This document shows, piece by piece, positions 1 through 10,467 of a DNA stretch of 50,909 bases. A model generated the notes under the pieces. It was given only the letters and a program-made list of their open reading frames with translations, did not search any database and had not been told where the DNA came from. How positions within the stretch are numbered: position 1 is the stretch's first letter; each line of letters starts with the position of its first letter. The position numbers and the translations under genes were made by a program. This DNA is from Chara braunii (taxonomy: Eukaryota; Streptophyta; Charophyceae; Charales; Characeae), in NCBI GenBank assembly GCA_003427395.1, contig BFEA01000247.1, positions 550,323 to 601,231 on the forward strand. The letters run 5' to 3'.

Positions 1-64
<64 letters not shown>

Positions 65-134
65 GTCTGCTGATACTGAGAAGTCAGGTGGTGAGAGGGT
101 GAAGAAGAGATGGTGGACTTACAGGAAGAAGAAG

Positions 135-184
<50 letters not shown>

Positions 185-864
185 GTGAAGATGGCGCCTT
201 GATACAGGTACCTCGAAGATGGAGCTGGAGCTATGGCGCCACAGGTAAGTACCGCTGGCCTCCGCCAGCCATCTCTCTCCAACGCTACTACTACCAGCTA
301 CTAGCGCCCTGCGTTGAAGACTACTCCTGCAGCTATTAGCGCCTAGCGCTGAAGACTACTGCTAGCGCTAATACTACTGCAGCGCTCCTCCTGAGTGCTG
401 CGGTCGAAACCTGAAGACTACTCATACCTACTGTCCAACTACCTACCCGTAGTGCATGGGAACTTCCTATGTACTACTCGTCCTGCCTCCTGGCTGCAGG
501 CGAGGCAGTCCAGGAGGCTGCTCTTGCCAATGCCGAAGGGAGTCAGGGGCTGCCGCTGCAGCTCCTGCTTGAGGCTGTCGTGGGAACAGGCTAAAGGTAG
601 CCTGTTCCCGAAACCCTGGTTTTGTGCCTGAGTCTTAGGGTAGGTCGATCTTATGAGGGCCCGAAAGTGGCCCTCCGTTTCAGGCTGAAAAGCCTCAAGG
701 CTGAAAAACCCTGTTATACGCTGAAAACGAAATAGGGCCTACAGGCCCTCGTTTTCAGTTTCAGGTTGAAACGACATGGGGCATGTAAGCCCTTATTTTT
801 GGGCTTTTAGGCTGAGAATGCGGGACGGTCCCTGCAGGCCCGTGTGGCTATGCAGTATGCCACA
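1..864 (-). repeat. 3' LTR of the Ty3/gypsy element (partial)
   Basis: Direct repeat of 7651-8421. Shared landmarks are GTAGTCTGCTGATACTGAG at 62 and 7701 and GCAGTATGCCACA at the right edge (852-864 and 8409-8421). It starts inside a (CT)n tract at base 1. A second long CT tract at 140-181 is much shorter in the other LTR. It abuts the polypurine tract on its right. Confidence 0.9.
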
Positions 865-877
865 CCCCCCCCTCCTT
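865..877 (-). other. Polypurine tract of the Ty3/gypsy element
   Basis: On the minus strand this reads AAGGAGGGGGGGG and directly precedes the TGTGGCATAC start of the 3' LTR. That is where the plus-strand primer of LTR retroelements lies. The integrase reading frame stops 13 bases upstream. Confidence 0.85.
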
Positions 878-889
878 GAAAGACCGGGC

Positions 890-2569
890 TTACCTGCGAG
901 GGCGAAGCTGTTTTTCTGAGGGTGGGACCACAGTCCGGGTGGGAGGGGCAGGTCGTGAAGGTCCGTGAGCTAACCTTTGTCGCTCGTAGTGAGCGTAGAT
1001 CAGCGGTGCGGATGCTTTCAAATCTGTTCCTGAAATCCATCGAGTGTCGTCGGGATCGCATGCTCTGAATGTGACTTTGTACTGTCGAGGCTTACTGCCG
1101 TACTTGCGATCTGTGATGACGCGGTCAACCTCCTGATCACCATCCATAGATGGAGGGTCCTGCGATCGCCGGCCCGGGAAGTCGGCGCTCTTAGCTGGTG
1201 TATATGTTGCCAGCTTCAAGGCGTGGAAGACTGGATGGACCGTCAAATGCGCGGGGATGTCGATCACAAATGAAGGGCCATCGGGCTCATCGCCCGCGGC
1301 TGATGTTACGGGCCATGGTCCAAACCACTTGGGAAGCAGTTTGCGTGAAACATCCTGTTCCAGTGCAAACTCTGCCACGGAGACCCAAACCAGATCACCC
1401 GCGCGGATGGGACATGGCACGCGACGGCTGTTGGCTTGCTGCTGCATGCGGACTTGAGCCTTTTGCATATTCGCGCGGGCTTGAGCCAGCAATTCCCTGT
1501 ACTTCTGGACGGAAGCGGGAGAGCAAGCAGTGTCGATGTCGGCTGGTCGTGGGAGGAAAAGGTCGGCGAAGATACGGCCTTTCCGTCCACTGTGGTGCAA
1601 CTCAAATGGAGTCACGCCGATCGCCGGTTGCACCGAAGTGTTGTAGGCGAACTCGATGTCGAGGAGACGGTCAACCCAATCTTTCTGGTCCGGACGGATG
1701 AGCGTACGAAGCATCATTTGAGCGGTTTGATGTGCCCGCTCCGTTTGCTCGTCCGTCTGTAGATGCCGAGCCGAACTTGGTTTCATCTTCGTGCCGGACT
1801 CATGCATGACAGCAGTCCAAAATGCCGACATGAAGCGAGTGTTGCAGTCGCTGACTATGTCTTCCGGTACACCGTGGGCACAAATCCAACCGGTGTGCAA
1901 GAGGCGTGCCAGCTCGGGAGCCGTGGAGTAGTACTTGCAAGGGAGAAAACGCGCATACTTGCACAAACGGTCCACAACTGTGTGGATGTCGTCGTGCCCG
2001 AGGCGATCGCGGGGGAATGGTCCGGTGACATCCATGGAATCGGAGAGGCCGGGTTCCCGTGGGATAGGCATCGGGCGCAACTCGCCGTAGGGGTTGCCAT
2101 TGCGGGGCTTGCTTCGTCGGCAAACTTCGCAAGAGTCGCAATACCGAGTGACATCGGTAATGAGGTCGGGCCATCGGAATCGTTGTCGAAGCCGTGCAAT
2201 AGTGCGGTTGACTCCGAAATGGTCGGCGAGTCGCGAGTCATGGTACTCCCCGAGAAGGCGAGTCCGAAGACGAAGGTCTCGTGGGACACACAATAAGTCC
2301 TTGCCTCTCGAGTGGAGGAGCAAGTACCCGTCGGCAATGCGGTAGTGGCTGGCCGGCGGGNGATCCGAAGATAGTTGCGCATACAACGTGGCGAAGTCCG
2401 GATCAGACTCATAGTCCCGGATGAAGTGTCGCTGGACCTCCTCGTCGAATGCGAAGGCATGATGTGTCACAGCGCAAAGATCAGGTCTTCGCGAGAGTGC
2501 ATCTGCTGCGCGATTGGTGAGGCTGGGGAGATGTTTCGGTGTGAAGTCAAATTGGTCGATGAAATACAT
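890..2569 (-). pseudogene. Integrase with chromodomain-like C-terminus (end of pol)
   Basis: A 559-codon open stretch. It begins with the end of the RNase H/connection region (AADALSRRPD), then a zinc-binding N-terminus with H110, H117, C144 and C147 (CDSCEVC). The catalytic core has D180 (SMDVTG), D241 (IVSDCNTRF) and E277 (QTDEQTER), with exactly 35 residues between D241 and E277, the DD35E spacing of integrases. The GPWPVTS and HPVFHALKL stretch is typical of the Ty3/gypsy integrase tail. Residues about 479-515 (EVDRVITDRKYG ... YKVTFRACDPDDTRWI) resemble a degraded chromodomain, which places the element near chromoviruses. One ambiguous base (N at 2361) gives an X near residue 70. The frame is cut off from RNase H upstream by a stop at 2573-2575, so it is labelled a pseudogene although this part is open. 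Confidence 0.9.
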
Positions 2570-2572
2570 CCA

Positions 2573-4106
2573 TCATCCGATCATGCTGCTCACCGTATCC
2601 TGCGTCTTGTGGTATTTCAATGGATTGTTGTCCGTCACCCATGTGAACCTACGACGCCCAAGGACGAAGTGCCGCCATCGCTTGAGAGTCATCACGAACG
2701 CGAGCAACTCCTTCTTCCTTGCATCATCAAGCGATTTGATGGGAGGAACTTTGTGGCTGAAATACTCCACAGGGTGTCAGTCGTCGCCATCGTGTTGTTC
2801 CAAGACTGCCCCAATGCCATAGCCGGAAGCGTCAGTTGTCACTCTCGTAGGCAGGGTGGGGTCATAGATGCTAAGGACGGGTGTCATGAGCATGGTCGTC
2901 TTAAGTGCTTGGAATGACCGGCGTGCGTCGTCATCGAATACCAATGGCATCTTTGGCGATTGTAATCTCGACATAGGTGCAACAATCCTTGAGTACCCGG
3001 TGACGAATCGTTGATAGTAACCCGCCAACCCCATAAATGAGCGAACGTCTATGGTGTTGGTGGGCTCGGGCCATACGCGGAGGGCCTCGATCTTGTCCGC
3101 AAATGGACGGATGCCTTGCGGCGTCACATAATATCCCAAGTACTCCAGCTCCTGCCGCGCAAATTCGCATTTGTCGTGGGTTGGTTTTGTACTTAGCGTG
3201 TCGTAGCCGCTCCAAAACGGTGTGCAGGTGTTCCACATGCTCATCCAAACTCCGGCTGTACACCAGGATGTCGTCGAGGTAGATAAGTACAAATCGATCG
3301 AGCATGTGTCGGAACTCCGTTATCATAGCCGCTTGGAAAGTGGACGGGGCATTCGTAAGGCCAAATGGCATAACCAGCCATTCGAAATGCCCATATCGCG
3401 TCTTAAACGCGGTCTTGTAGCGGTCCTCCTTCCGAATCTCGAGTTAGTGATATCCCGACTTGAGGTTCATCTTGGAGAAGAACTTGGCGCCGCCCAATCG
3501 TCCGAGAAGCTCGTCAATGCGTGGAAGAGGGTCGGCGTTTCTGATCGTTTGCGCGTTGAGCTTACGATAATCGATGCACAACCGCAAATCCTTGTTCTTC
3601 TTCCGGACGAAGAGAACAGGAGCACCGTATGGCGATGAGCTAGGCCGAATCCAGCCTTTCTCTAGAAGGTCGTCGAGTTGTGCCCGTAGCACACTTAACT
3701 CTTCCTCGCTCATTCGGTAGATGCATCCGCGCGGAGGTACGGCCCCGTCCTCGAGGATGATCTTGTGGCGGATGGGCCGACCTGGTACGACTCTGTGCGG
3801 GCCTTCGAATACGTCGCCGAAGGCGTCGAGAAGCTCGGTGATGCGTGGGTCCGAAGATGAGTCCGTTGATGAAGCGTCATGGGGCGGGAGGGCGTAGAGA
3901 AAACACACCCCCATCTCCTTGATGTCGTCTCTGATGATGGAAACTCGCATGCTTGCGGCGGACACCACGTGGCAGCTGATCGAAGAGTGAGGAGGAGCTA
4001 TCGTGCATGGGACTAGTACTCCGTTCCGATCACGAACGTGAACAGTGCGGCGGTAGAAGTTCACCGGGTGATCCTCGCTTCGCAGCCATGACATGCCCAA
4101 GATCAT
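2573..4106 (-). pseudogene. Reverse transcriptase and RNase H (pol), broken by stops and frameshifts
   Basis: Fragment 4106-3444 opens with [14 protein letters not shown], the end of the protease, and continues into RT fingers and palm ([11 protein letters not shown]-like, [26 protein letters not shown]). A TAA at 3444-3446 interrupts it where the family has Gln. The same frame resumes with LEIRKEDRYKT and MPFGLTNAPSTFQAAM. The catalytic YLDD lies at 3281-3270. Near 3190 the frame shifts, and the thumb/connection (DKCEFARQELEYLG, VRSFMGLAGYYQRF) continues in another frame (3292-2777). The RNase H start TTDASGYGIGAVLEQ is present, followed by a TGA at 2777-2779 in place of the usual Trp. The remainder (HPVEYFSHKVPP, WVTDNNPL) runs to a TGA at 2573-2575. 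MNLKSGYH replaces the usual LDLKSGYH, so an Asp of the RT active-site region also appears lost. Confidence 0.92.
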
Positions 4107-4708
4107 GTCAAATTTGGTGTCAAGATATCGAAGGACACTGCCTCGCTTTCATGCGGGGCAAAGTACACTGGGACGTCATCAATGCGCCGGTCGATTGACT
4201 TGTGCGTGTGACCGTCTGCCAACTTGACTTGCGTCAGCTGGGACTTCCTCCGGACGAGTGGGTCAAGGCCGGCTCGTACCATAAAATCCTGGCTCATGTA
4301 GTTGCGAGATGCTTCACAATCGATCAAAGTGTTGCAGGTCGTCTCTCCGATCTGAATGTGTACATATAACAATGGTGCGTCGATGTCGTCGTACCGTTGC
4401 GTCTTGAACTCGCGGTCGATCTTCGCAATGTAGGCGTGAAGGTCGACAACCTCTACTCCGGCGTCCATCAACGGAGTTGGTACTGCAGTGTGCAAGTAAT
4501 CTCGAAATTGTGCCATGAGCACGTTGCAATGCGGTTTCGGCAATCGACCGGGCAGGGGAAGGGGCATCCATTGGAAGTCCGCAAATGTCAACGGGTCGAG
4601 CTCTTCAAGTCTTGACCATGACATTGAATCCCCGACGGTAGATGGCGGCGAAGTTGCCGAATCGGTTGCCGATGGTGATGAAACCGTGCATGAGGTAGAT
4701 TGTTGCAC
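4107..4708 (-). pseudogene. Retropepsin-like aspartic protease (start of pol), active site altered
   Basis: The 201-codon open stretch has a roughly 110-residue linker and then the protease fold: YVHIQIGETTCNTLID-CEAS-RNYMSQDFM, with the catalytic Asp at codon 130 (4321-4319). The family motif is D-[ST]-G-A; here it reads D-C-E-A, so the Gly is replaced by Glu and the enzyme is probably dead. The frame ends just before the C-terminal ILGMSWL element, which lies one frame away, so a one-base frameshift sits near 4127. What precedes it is gag with a zinc knuckle. Confidence 0.85.
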
Positions 4709-4914
4709 GTGGAGCGGTTAGTCCAACGGTGGGACCAAGTGGACAGCATAATCCTCGTAAGTAAACCGAGGACTTACGTCATTTGCATCCTCCCCAGATG
4801 TGTAGGAGGCCGATAGCAAGGCGGCCGAATCTGTCGGAGTGGGAGGTGGAGTCGCCTCACCTCCCGCGGAACTCAATTTCCCGAGTTGATACGAGGTCGA
4901 ACATCCTCCTTGCC

Positions 4915-6449
4915 TTAATCCTGGCAGAGGGAGGTCTTGTGCTTGGTGCTATTGCACCAATAGCAGCAGCCGTAACGGCCGCGGTACTTGTACTCGGCCT
5001 CGGTCAAGTGAAACTTGACCCATGGTGCTGGCTGTCCGTTTCCGGTCGGCGATGCGGTTTTTGCCTTGCCGTTTCCTCGAGACTTGTTGTTGCTTCGCGG
5101 CTGGACAGCAGCCACCTGATCTCCCTCACGTGATGCTTGGGTGGCTGTCGGGTCTTCCACAATGTTGTCTGATTGGACTGCAACGAACTGCTGAGGTTGC
5201 GGACCAGTTTTCACATTCTCCACATAGGTTGGCTGCCACGCTAACTTCTCGTGTGTGGCCACCCTGTTTGTCTTGATGATCTTTCTCACCTTGTCAATGA
5301 TTTCAGTGAAGGTTGCATATTGCTCGCGATCACCAAGTGCAAGGCTCAATACAACACTTGACCTGTTGTAGAACTCGCGGAGCAGATGCGAAAATGGCAA
5401 GTCAAGATAGGGCGTTGACGCAATCTTTTGTCATTCCGTCAGTCAGTCACGTGTTGTTGTGTTGCCTTGCGTCATGTCGAAGAGACGGTTGATGGCGAGA
5501 GTTCGTGCGTCGTCGACGATGAACCGTTTCTTCCATAGCCGTGTTAGCTCTTCCCATGGAATCTTATCTTTCAGATCTGCGACGTCGACGTCGTGGATGG
5601 GTGTCAGGTGGCTTAACCAGATTTGGCATCCGCCCTTTGAATTGAGAAACAGGGCGCCGATGTACACGTGTTTGGCGACGAACAGAATCCGAAGTTGCGC
5701 CGTAAAGCCTTCCCACCAGAGGACCGGGTCTTAATGCGTCGAACTTCTCAATTTGGAATGTCGGCATCTTATAATGCGTTGTGTTCTTGCCATCTTTGTT
5801 AAGCAGTTGTAGTTGCTGAACCTCAGTTTTCAAGGTATCCAGTTGTTTGTTGATGGTGGTTGGCGCAGCGAAGGTGCTGATGTCACCGCGACGTGGTCGA
5901 CGCGTTGCTCCAGTTGGCGGGCAGAGGGTGCACTGCTGGACTCGCCAGCCTCCGGTCTTGGTGCAGCTTCCTCCAAGTCCTGCATACGAGAATCAAGTGT
6001 CCGTGCTGCATCCTCTTGCTGAGCCTTGTGGTTTCGCATAGCCCGCTGGATATTCGCCAGCTCGGACTGCACGTGGTTACAAGTGTAAACCAACCGAGTC
6101 ACGAGTTTGGCCATCAATTCCTTGTGCTGCTCTTCCGGTGTCGCGTCGTTGTGCTCTTCGGATGGTTCAAAGTGTCAAAACTTGAGTCTTTCGATGCTAG
6201 TGGTTTCATGCCGCTGTAGCAGATGCTAGGTTTCCTTGCGGCGTGCCTGATATCTGCGTCTGCTTCGGCCTGAAGTCGCTGCTTCTCGAATGTTGCTGTT
6301 GCTTCTGCCTGTAGGCGGGCAGCCTTGGCTGCCAGCTAGCGATCTTCCTCAGCCTCGATCAGGGCTAGCTCAGTCTGAAACCGCTGTTTGTAGTCGGCAA
6401 AAGACTCGTTGGCTAGTTGGCCTGGCATGCCCAGAGTTGCACCCGTCAT
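4915..6449 (-). pseudogene. Gag-like protein with zinc knuckle, disrupted
   Basis: The ATG at 6449-6447 opens MTGATLGMPGQLANESFADY and runs 37 codons to a TAG at 6338-6336, then continues in frame with an Ala/Gln/Glu-rich helical stretch. Further pieces are 6117-5830, 5833-5564 (THYKMPTFQIEKFDAL), 5667-5443 (VYIGALFLNSKGGCQIWL, a gag capsid-like segment) and 5400-4915. The last ends in CYWCNSTKHKTSLC, a CX2CX4HX4C nucleocapsid zinc knuckle. Two TGA codons at 5445-5443 and 5433-5431 stand where Trp would be expected. Gag would coat element RNA and form virus-like particles; this copy cannot make an intact protein. Confidence 0.82.
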
Positions 6450-7296
6450 GGTGGCAGGACACTGCTGACGTGGCACTGTTGCTGACGTGGCACTGTTGAT
6501 GTGGCACTACTGATGTGGCACTGTACCAATTCGGAAATGCATGCAAAGGGGTGGGTGGGAGGGGAAACGCAGGTAGGGAACCAACCCAACAATACTTTCC
6601 TCCCGGCCCTAATCAACAGATAAAAAATAAAAAAAATAAAGAAGGACTACTTCCTTTTTTTTTTTTATATCTATCGATCTGTTATGAGTGAGACATGTCA
6701 TAAGAGTACTATGAGCGAGATCTAGGCTAGGTTCCGCAAAGTTTCGGTTTTCACAAAATGCGATCTTGAAAAAAAAAAATTGTGAAATAGAGTAGAGATG
6801 CGTTTTCAGAAAAGAACTAAAAACCGCTGTTCAGCTACAGGTAACGAAATGTTGGTAGGCTTCGCAAGATTTCGGTTTTCAAAAAAAAATTGTGAGATAG
6901 AATGAAGATTCGGTTTTCAAAAAAGAATAAATCCGGTTTCCGAGAATATGACCGCTTCTATCGTTATCCTAGTATGCCTAGAAAACGAAATGTTAACATC
7001 AGAAATTTCGACTATGTATGCGAAATATCAAAGAAACGAAATGCTACTACCAGGAATTTTCAAATAAAACGAAATGTGATCATCAGAAATTTTCAGATAT
7101 GTGTTGCATGAAAACGAAATACTAATATCAAAAATTTCAGGTAAAACGAAATGCGAGTATCAGAAATTTTCAGATCGTTTTTGCGAGAAAAAAAAATTCA
7201 GAGATTTGACGAAGTCCTACTTGATTTACTAACGAGTAATCAATAGATCAAGCAAGCTGGCTACTTGATTGAGCGGGTCCTCTGAATGAGACGTCC
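6450..7296 (-). other. Retroelement leader between primer binding site and gag, repeat-rich
   Basis: No coding capacity. Three repeat layers are visible. A 15-17-bp unit ending in GTGGCACTG is repeated about four times at 6462-6523. A roughly 128-bp unit (GGTTCCGCAAAG... at 6730, GGCTTCGCAAG... at 6858) is duplicated. At about 6840-7180 the motif AAACGAAATG followed by ATCAGAAATTTTCAG recurs five or six times at irregular 37-70-bp spacing. On the sense strand these would put repeated CATTTCGTTTT blocks in the 5' leader of the genomic RNA. Confidence 0.6.
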
Positions 7297-7308
7297 GCTC
7301 CGATACCA
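7297..7308 (-). other. Primer binding site (initiator tRNA-Met type)
   Basis: The minus strand reads TGGTATCGGAGC, three bases after the CA end of the 5' LTR. The usual plant retroelement site complementary to the 3' end of initiator tRNA-Met is TGGTATCAGAGC; there is one mismatch. It fixes the LTR boundary at 7312. Confidence 0.88.
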
Positions 7309-7311
7309 AAC

Positions 7312-7647
7312 TGTTGCATACTGTAACGGCGCAGACCAGACCAAGAACCGACCTCTCAATACAAAGTACAAGATAGCGTAGCGGAAGACTTCGAAACCAA
7401 TGATCCGAATAATCAATATTGCAATGCAGCCCCGAACATACATCATCATCATCATTCCATGGTGTGAAGCGGTCTGGCGCTCACACAGAAAAACTGCGCC
7501 AGCCCCGACCATACACAGACAAAGAAGAGGGGGGTTAGACGAAGAAGAGGGGAAGATGGGAATGTCGTCAATACCAAGTCTTCAGCACAGGCCCAAGTAG
7601 TCCCTTGTCAAAATGTCTGAATCCCAATGCCGAGTCTCTCAAGTCAC

Positions 7648-7703
<56 letters not shown>

Positions 7704-8421
7704 GTCTGCTGATACTGAGCAGTCAGGTGGTGAGAGGGTGAAGAAGAGATGGTGGACTTAGAGGAAGAAGAAGAAGAACTCTCTCTCTCTCTCTCTCCAA
7801 TACTAACCTGTGAAGATGGCGCCTTGATGCAGGTACCTCGAAGATGGAGCTGGAGCTATGACGCCACAGGTACGTACCGCTGGCCTCCGCCAGCCATCTC
7901 TCTCCAACGCTACTACTACCAGCTACTAGCGCCCTGCGTTGAAGACTACCCCTGCAGCTATTAGCGCTTAGCGCTGAAGACAACCTCCTGGGTGCTGCAG
8001 CTGAAACCTGAAGACTACTCGTACCTACTGTCCAACTACCTGCCCGTGTAGTGCATGGGAACTTCCTATGTACTACTCGTTCTGCCTCCTGACTGCAGGC
8101 GAGGCAGTCCAGGAGGCTGCTCTTGCCAATGCCGAAGGGAGTTTGGGGCTGCCGCTGCAGTTCCTGCTTGAGGCTGTCGTGGGAACAGGCTAAAGATAGC
8201 CTCGAAACCCTGGGTTTGTGCCTGAGTCTTAGGGTAGGTCGATCTTATGAGGGCCCGAAAGTGGCCCTCCGTTTCAGGCTGAAAACGAAATAGGGCCTGC
8301 GGGCCCTCGTTTTCAGTTTCAGGCTGAAACGACATGGGGCCTGTAAGCCCTTATTTCTAGGCTTTTAGGCTGAGAATGCGGGACGGGCCGGCAGGCCCGT
8401 GTGGCTACGCAGTATGCCACA
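7312..8421 (-). repeat. 5' LTR of the Ty3/gypsy element (complete, 1110 bp)
   Basis: On the plus strand it runs from TGTTGCATACTG to CAGTATGCCACA, an imperfect terminal inverted repeat with TG/CA ends. The inner edge is fixed by the primer binding site and the outer edge by loss of similarity to the left LTR at 8421. It contains a (CT)n tract at 7650-7700, a GAA run, and several GGGCC-type short palindromes around 8250-8400 that are shared with the left LTR. Confidence 0.9.
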
Positions 8422-8426
8422 GGTAG

Positions 8427-9427
8427 CCACAGCCACCTTGGCAGATGTATTCAGCGGTCTAAACGGCCAACCAGACAGCCCTGAAGACGACCTACTGCGG
8501 AGGGCACACAACAAAGTCATAGCCAAACTGATCAGGTCCTCAAACGCATCAGTTAGTCACATGGAACAACTGATCTGCCACCCAAGCAGGTGAAACCGAT
8601 CAATCTTCTGAGATCAACTGGTCTTCCTAGATGAGGCTCATTTCTACAAATCATCCATACAGCACCAATCAGAAAACTGAGACCAAAGACTCAAATCGGA
8701 TTATCACACTTACCTGTGCAAGAAAGGTGAAATGCTTCAATGCATGCATGTATAATGACTTGCAAAAACACAGACTGATAACTCTGCAGCGACGACAATG
8801 GAGGATCACTGCTTGCAAGTCTCCTTTCTGCAAGCTGGAATTACTTAATTTATATAAATTCACAGAGCTTAAATAAGCCTCGAGATTGATTCTTCGATTG
8901 CTTCCCATCTATACTTGAGAGAAATCAAATGCATAGAGAGTTGTCTCAGGAAGCTCACTGCTGACCGAGTCATCGCAGGGGATGCATGCAGGAACCCTAA
9001 ATGAAGGTCAGGCCCTCGCTATACACCTAGGGTTTCCCCTAAATTTCAGAAGGTTCTGCAAAGACCCCGTTGCAATCATTACTCTGCTCGACTCTCGAAC
9101 TCCATAGGTGTGTCGCGGTCGCCCATAAAATTAAGACAGCAAATCTCCTTGCTATTTAGAGTTGACTTTGGCACCATCACACATCCTAGATCTCAATTTT
9201 GCCGTTGCAAATCTGAGAATCGGCAGTGATCTCCTTGGCGAGGGTTTTGAGCAGTTTCTCAGAACTCCAAGCAGAAAGTTTTAATTTTATTTTTCCTCCC
9301 TTATATTCATACATCAACCAGTTATGCTTGCAGAAAATCTTAACTTCAGATAGGGGGCGTTACAGGCTACGCAAACCCCTAACCCCTGTCAGTCGTTGAG
9401 GGCCTCAGAAGCAAAAGCAGTGGGTGA
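8427..9427. other. Intergenic stretch, nothing recognised
   Basis: Unique-looking sequence between the Ty3/gypsy element and the solo LTR. Short ORFs on both strands (under 90 codons) show no domain or codon pattern I recognise. Confidence 0.5.
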
Positions 9428-9432
9428 CAGAC

Positions 9433-10462
9433 TGTAATATACTGATGCCACACGGGTCCCTTTCGGACCCGACCACTAAGCTAAGGGGTACTTAGGCCGG
9501 CCCAGCCAAAGGCTGGACCTTTTCTCCCTGTAGGCCGCCTTGAGGCCACCGGTTGGCTTTCCTGCAGCAGACCAGGCATAGGCCCAAACGACATTACCGT
9601 TTGGGCCTGGCAGCGCCCTTGAGGCTGCCGCCCGCCGGTCTGATCTGAATCGTCAATTTTGACGATTCAGATCACGGCGCGTTGAGGCAGCATTGAGGCC
9701 GACGGGCCGCCGGCCGATTCCAGGGGAACTTGGGAAGCGGCACTGTGGAGCGACCGGGCTGCGCTACTCTGGGTTTAGTGCAGTGCTGGGAACTGCTGCA
9801 CTAAGTTTAGCACACTGCAGTAGAGGGGAGTGTGGAGGACACTTACCTGACTGCCGCCACGAGCGCCATAACTCCAGCGGCGCAACGATCTCCAGCAGCA
9901 GTAAGGCGCCACCTTTCAGCTACAGGTATGGCCTGGGCTACTCGCCAGCTCCGCCGATGCTCTGTCCCTCCCGGGACTTCTTCTACTACTTCTGCCCCTC
10001 TCAATTCTTCATCTTCATCTTCTTCTTCTTCAGACTTCCTCTTCTACTTCTTCAGACTGGAGACTATTGATACGAGTTGGACAGAGATCAGGGATTGGAC
10101 TTCAGGGATAGGAGGGGGATGTGGTACTTACCGGATCCGAGACATTGGAGATAGTTGGGATTGATACCTGGCGGCATCACAGATCGGAGATCGGTTCAAT
10201 ACGATTCTGTACCTCCAACATTGGTGACTTGTGTACACGACATCCTGATTTTGTTCCCTGACATTTTGGGCTACCATGTCGATGACCTGCTGGATTCTAT
10301 CTCGGTGACACCCACCACATCACGATTGTGTGTGTTGAGTGATGTTTAGGTGAGTTCAGTCCATTTCTCAGATATTCCACTGCATACATGCTCATCCTAT
10401 ATTGGTTGATCTTTGGTTCTGCCCATACTAGGCGAAGTATTCACTAACGGTAGTATGCAACA
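9433..10462 (+). mobile_element. Solo LTR with 5-bp target duplication
   Basis: Starts TGTAATATACTG and ends GTAGTATGCAACA. The ends are TG...CA and form an imperfect inverted repeat of the same kind as the neighbouring Ty3/gypsy LTR. The five bases on each side are identical: CAGAC at 9428-9432 and CAGAC at 10463-10467. Length is 1030 bp against 1110 bp for the nearby LTR. Its start resembles the reverse complement of that LTR (TGTGGCATACTG, then a nearby CACACGGG), so it is probably a related but distinct family inserted in the opposite orientation. No internal coding region or second LTR is next to it, as expected after LTR-LTR recombination. Confidence 0.82.
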
Positions 10463-10467
10463 CAGAC

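Larger units (their letters stand above)
1..8421 (-). mobile_element. Ty3/gypsy (chromovirus-like) LTR retrotransposon, decayed, left LTR cut by the window edge
   Basis: Read on the minus strand the order is 5' LTR (8421-7312), primer binding site (7308-7297), leader, gag (from 6449), protease, RT, RNase H, integrase with chromodomain-like tail, polypurine tract (877-865), 3' LTR (864 to beyond base 1). RT before integrase is the Ty3/gypsy order. LTR ends are TG...CA. The left LTR is incomplete because the window starts inside its CT tract, so the second target duplication cannot be read; the right flank is GGTAG (8422-8426). The two LTRs differ by several indels (CT tract length, a roughly 43-nt segment near 680-725 missing from the right copy), and the coding part has six nonsense codons and at least two frameshifts, so the copy is old and not autonomous. 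It lies about 7.5 kb beyond the 3' end of the G3BP-like gene. Confidence 0.93.

Noticed and set aside
1198-2296. Plus-strand ORFs of 108-177 codons opposite the integrase
   Set aside because: Shadows of the minus-strand pol reading frame, with no homology of their own that I can see.
6841-7180. Regularly spaced repeats considered as a CRISPR array
   Set aside because: Units are degenerate and unevenly spaced, lie in a retroelement leader, and the genome is eukaryotic.
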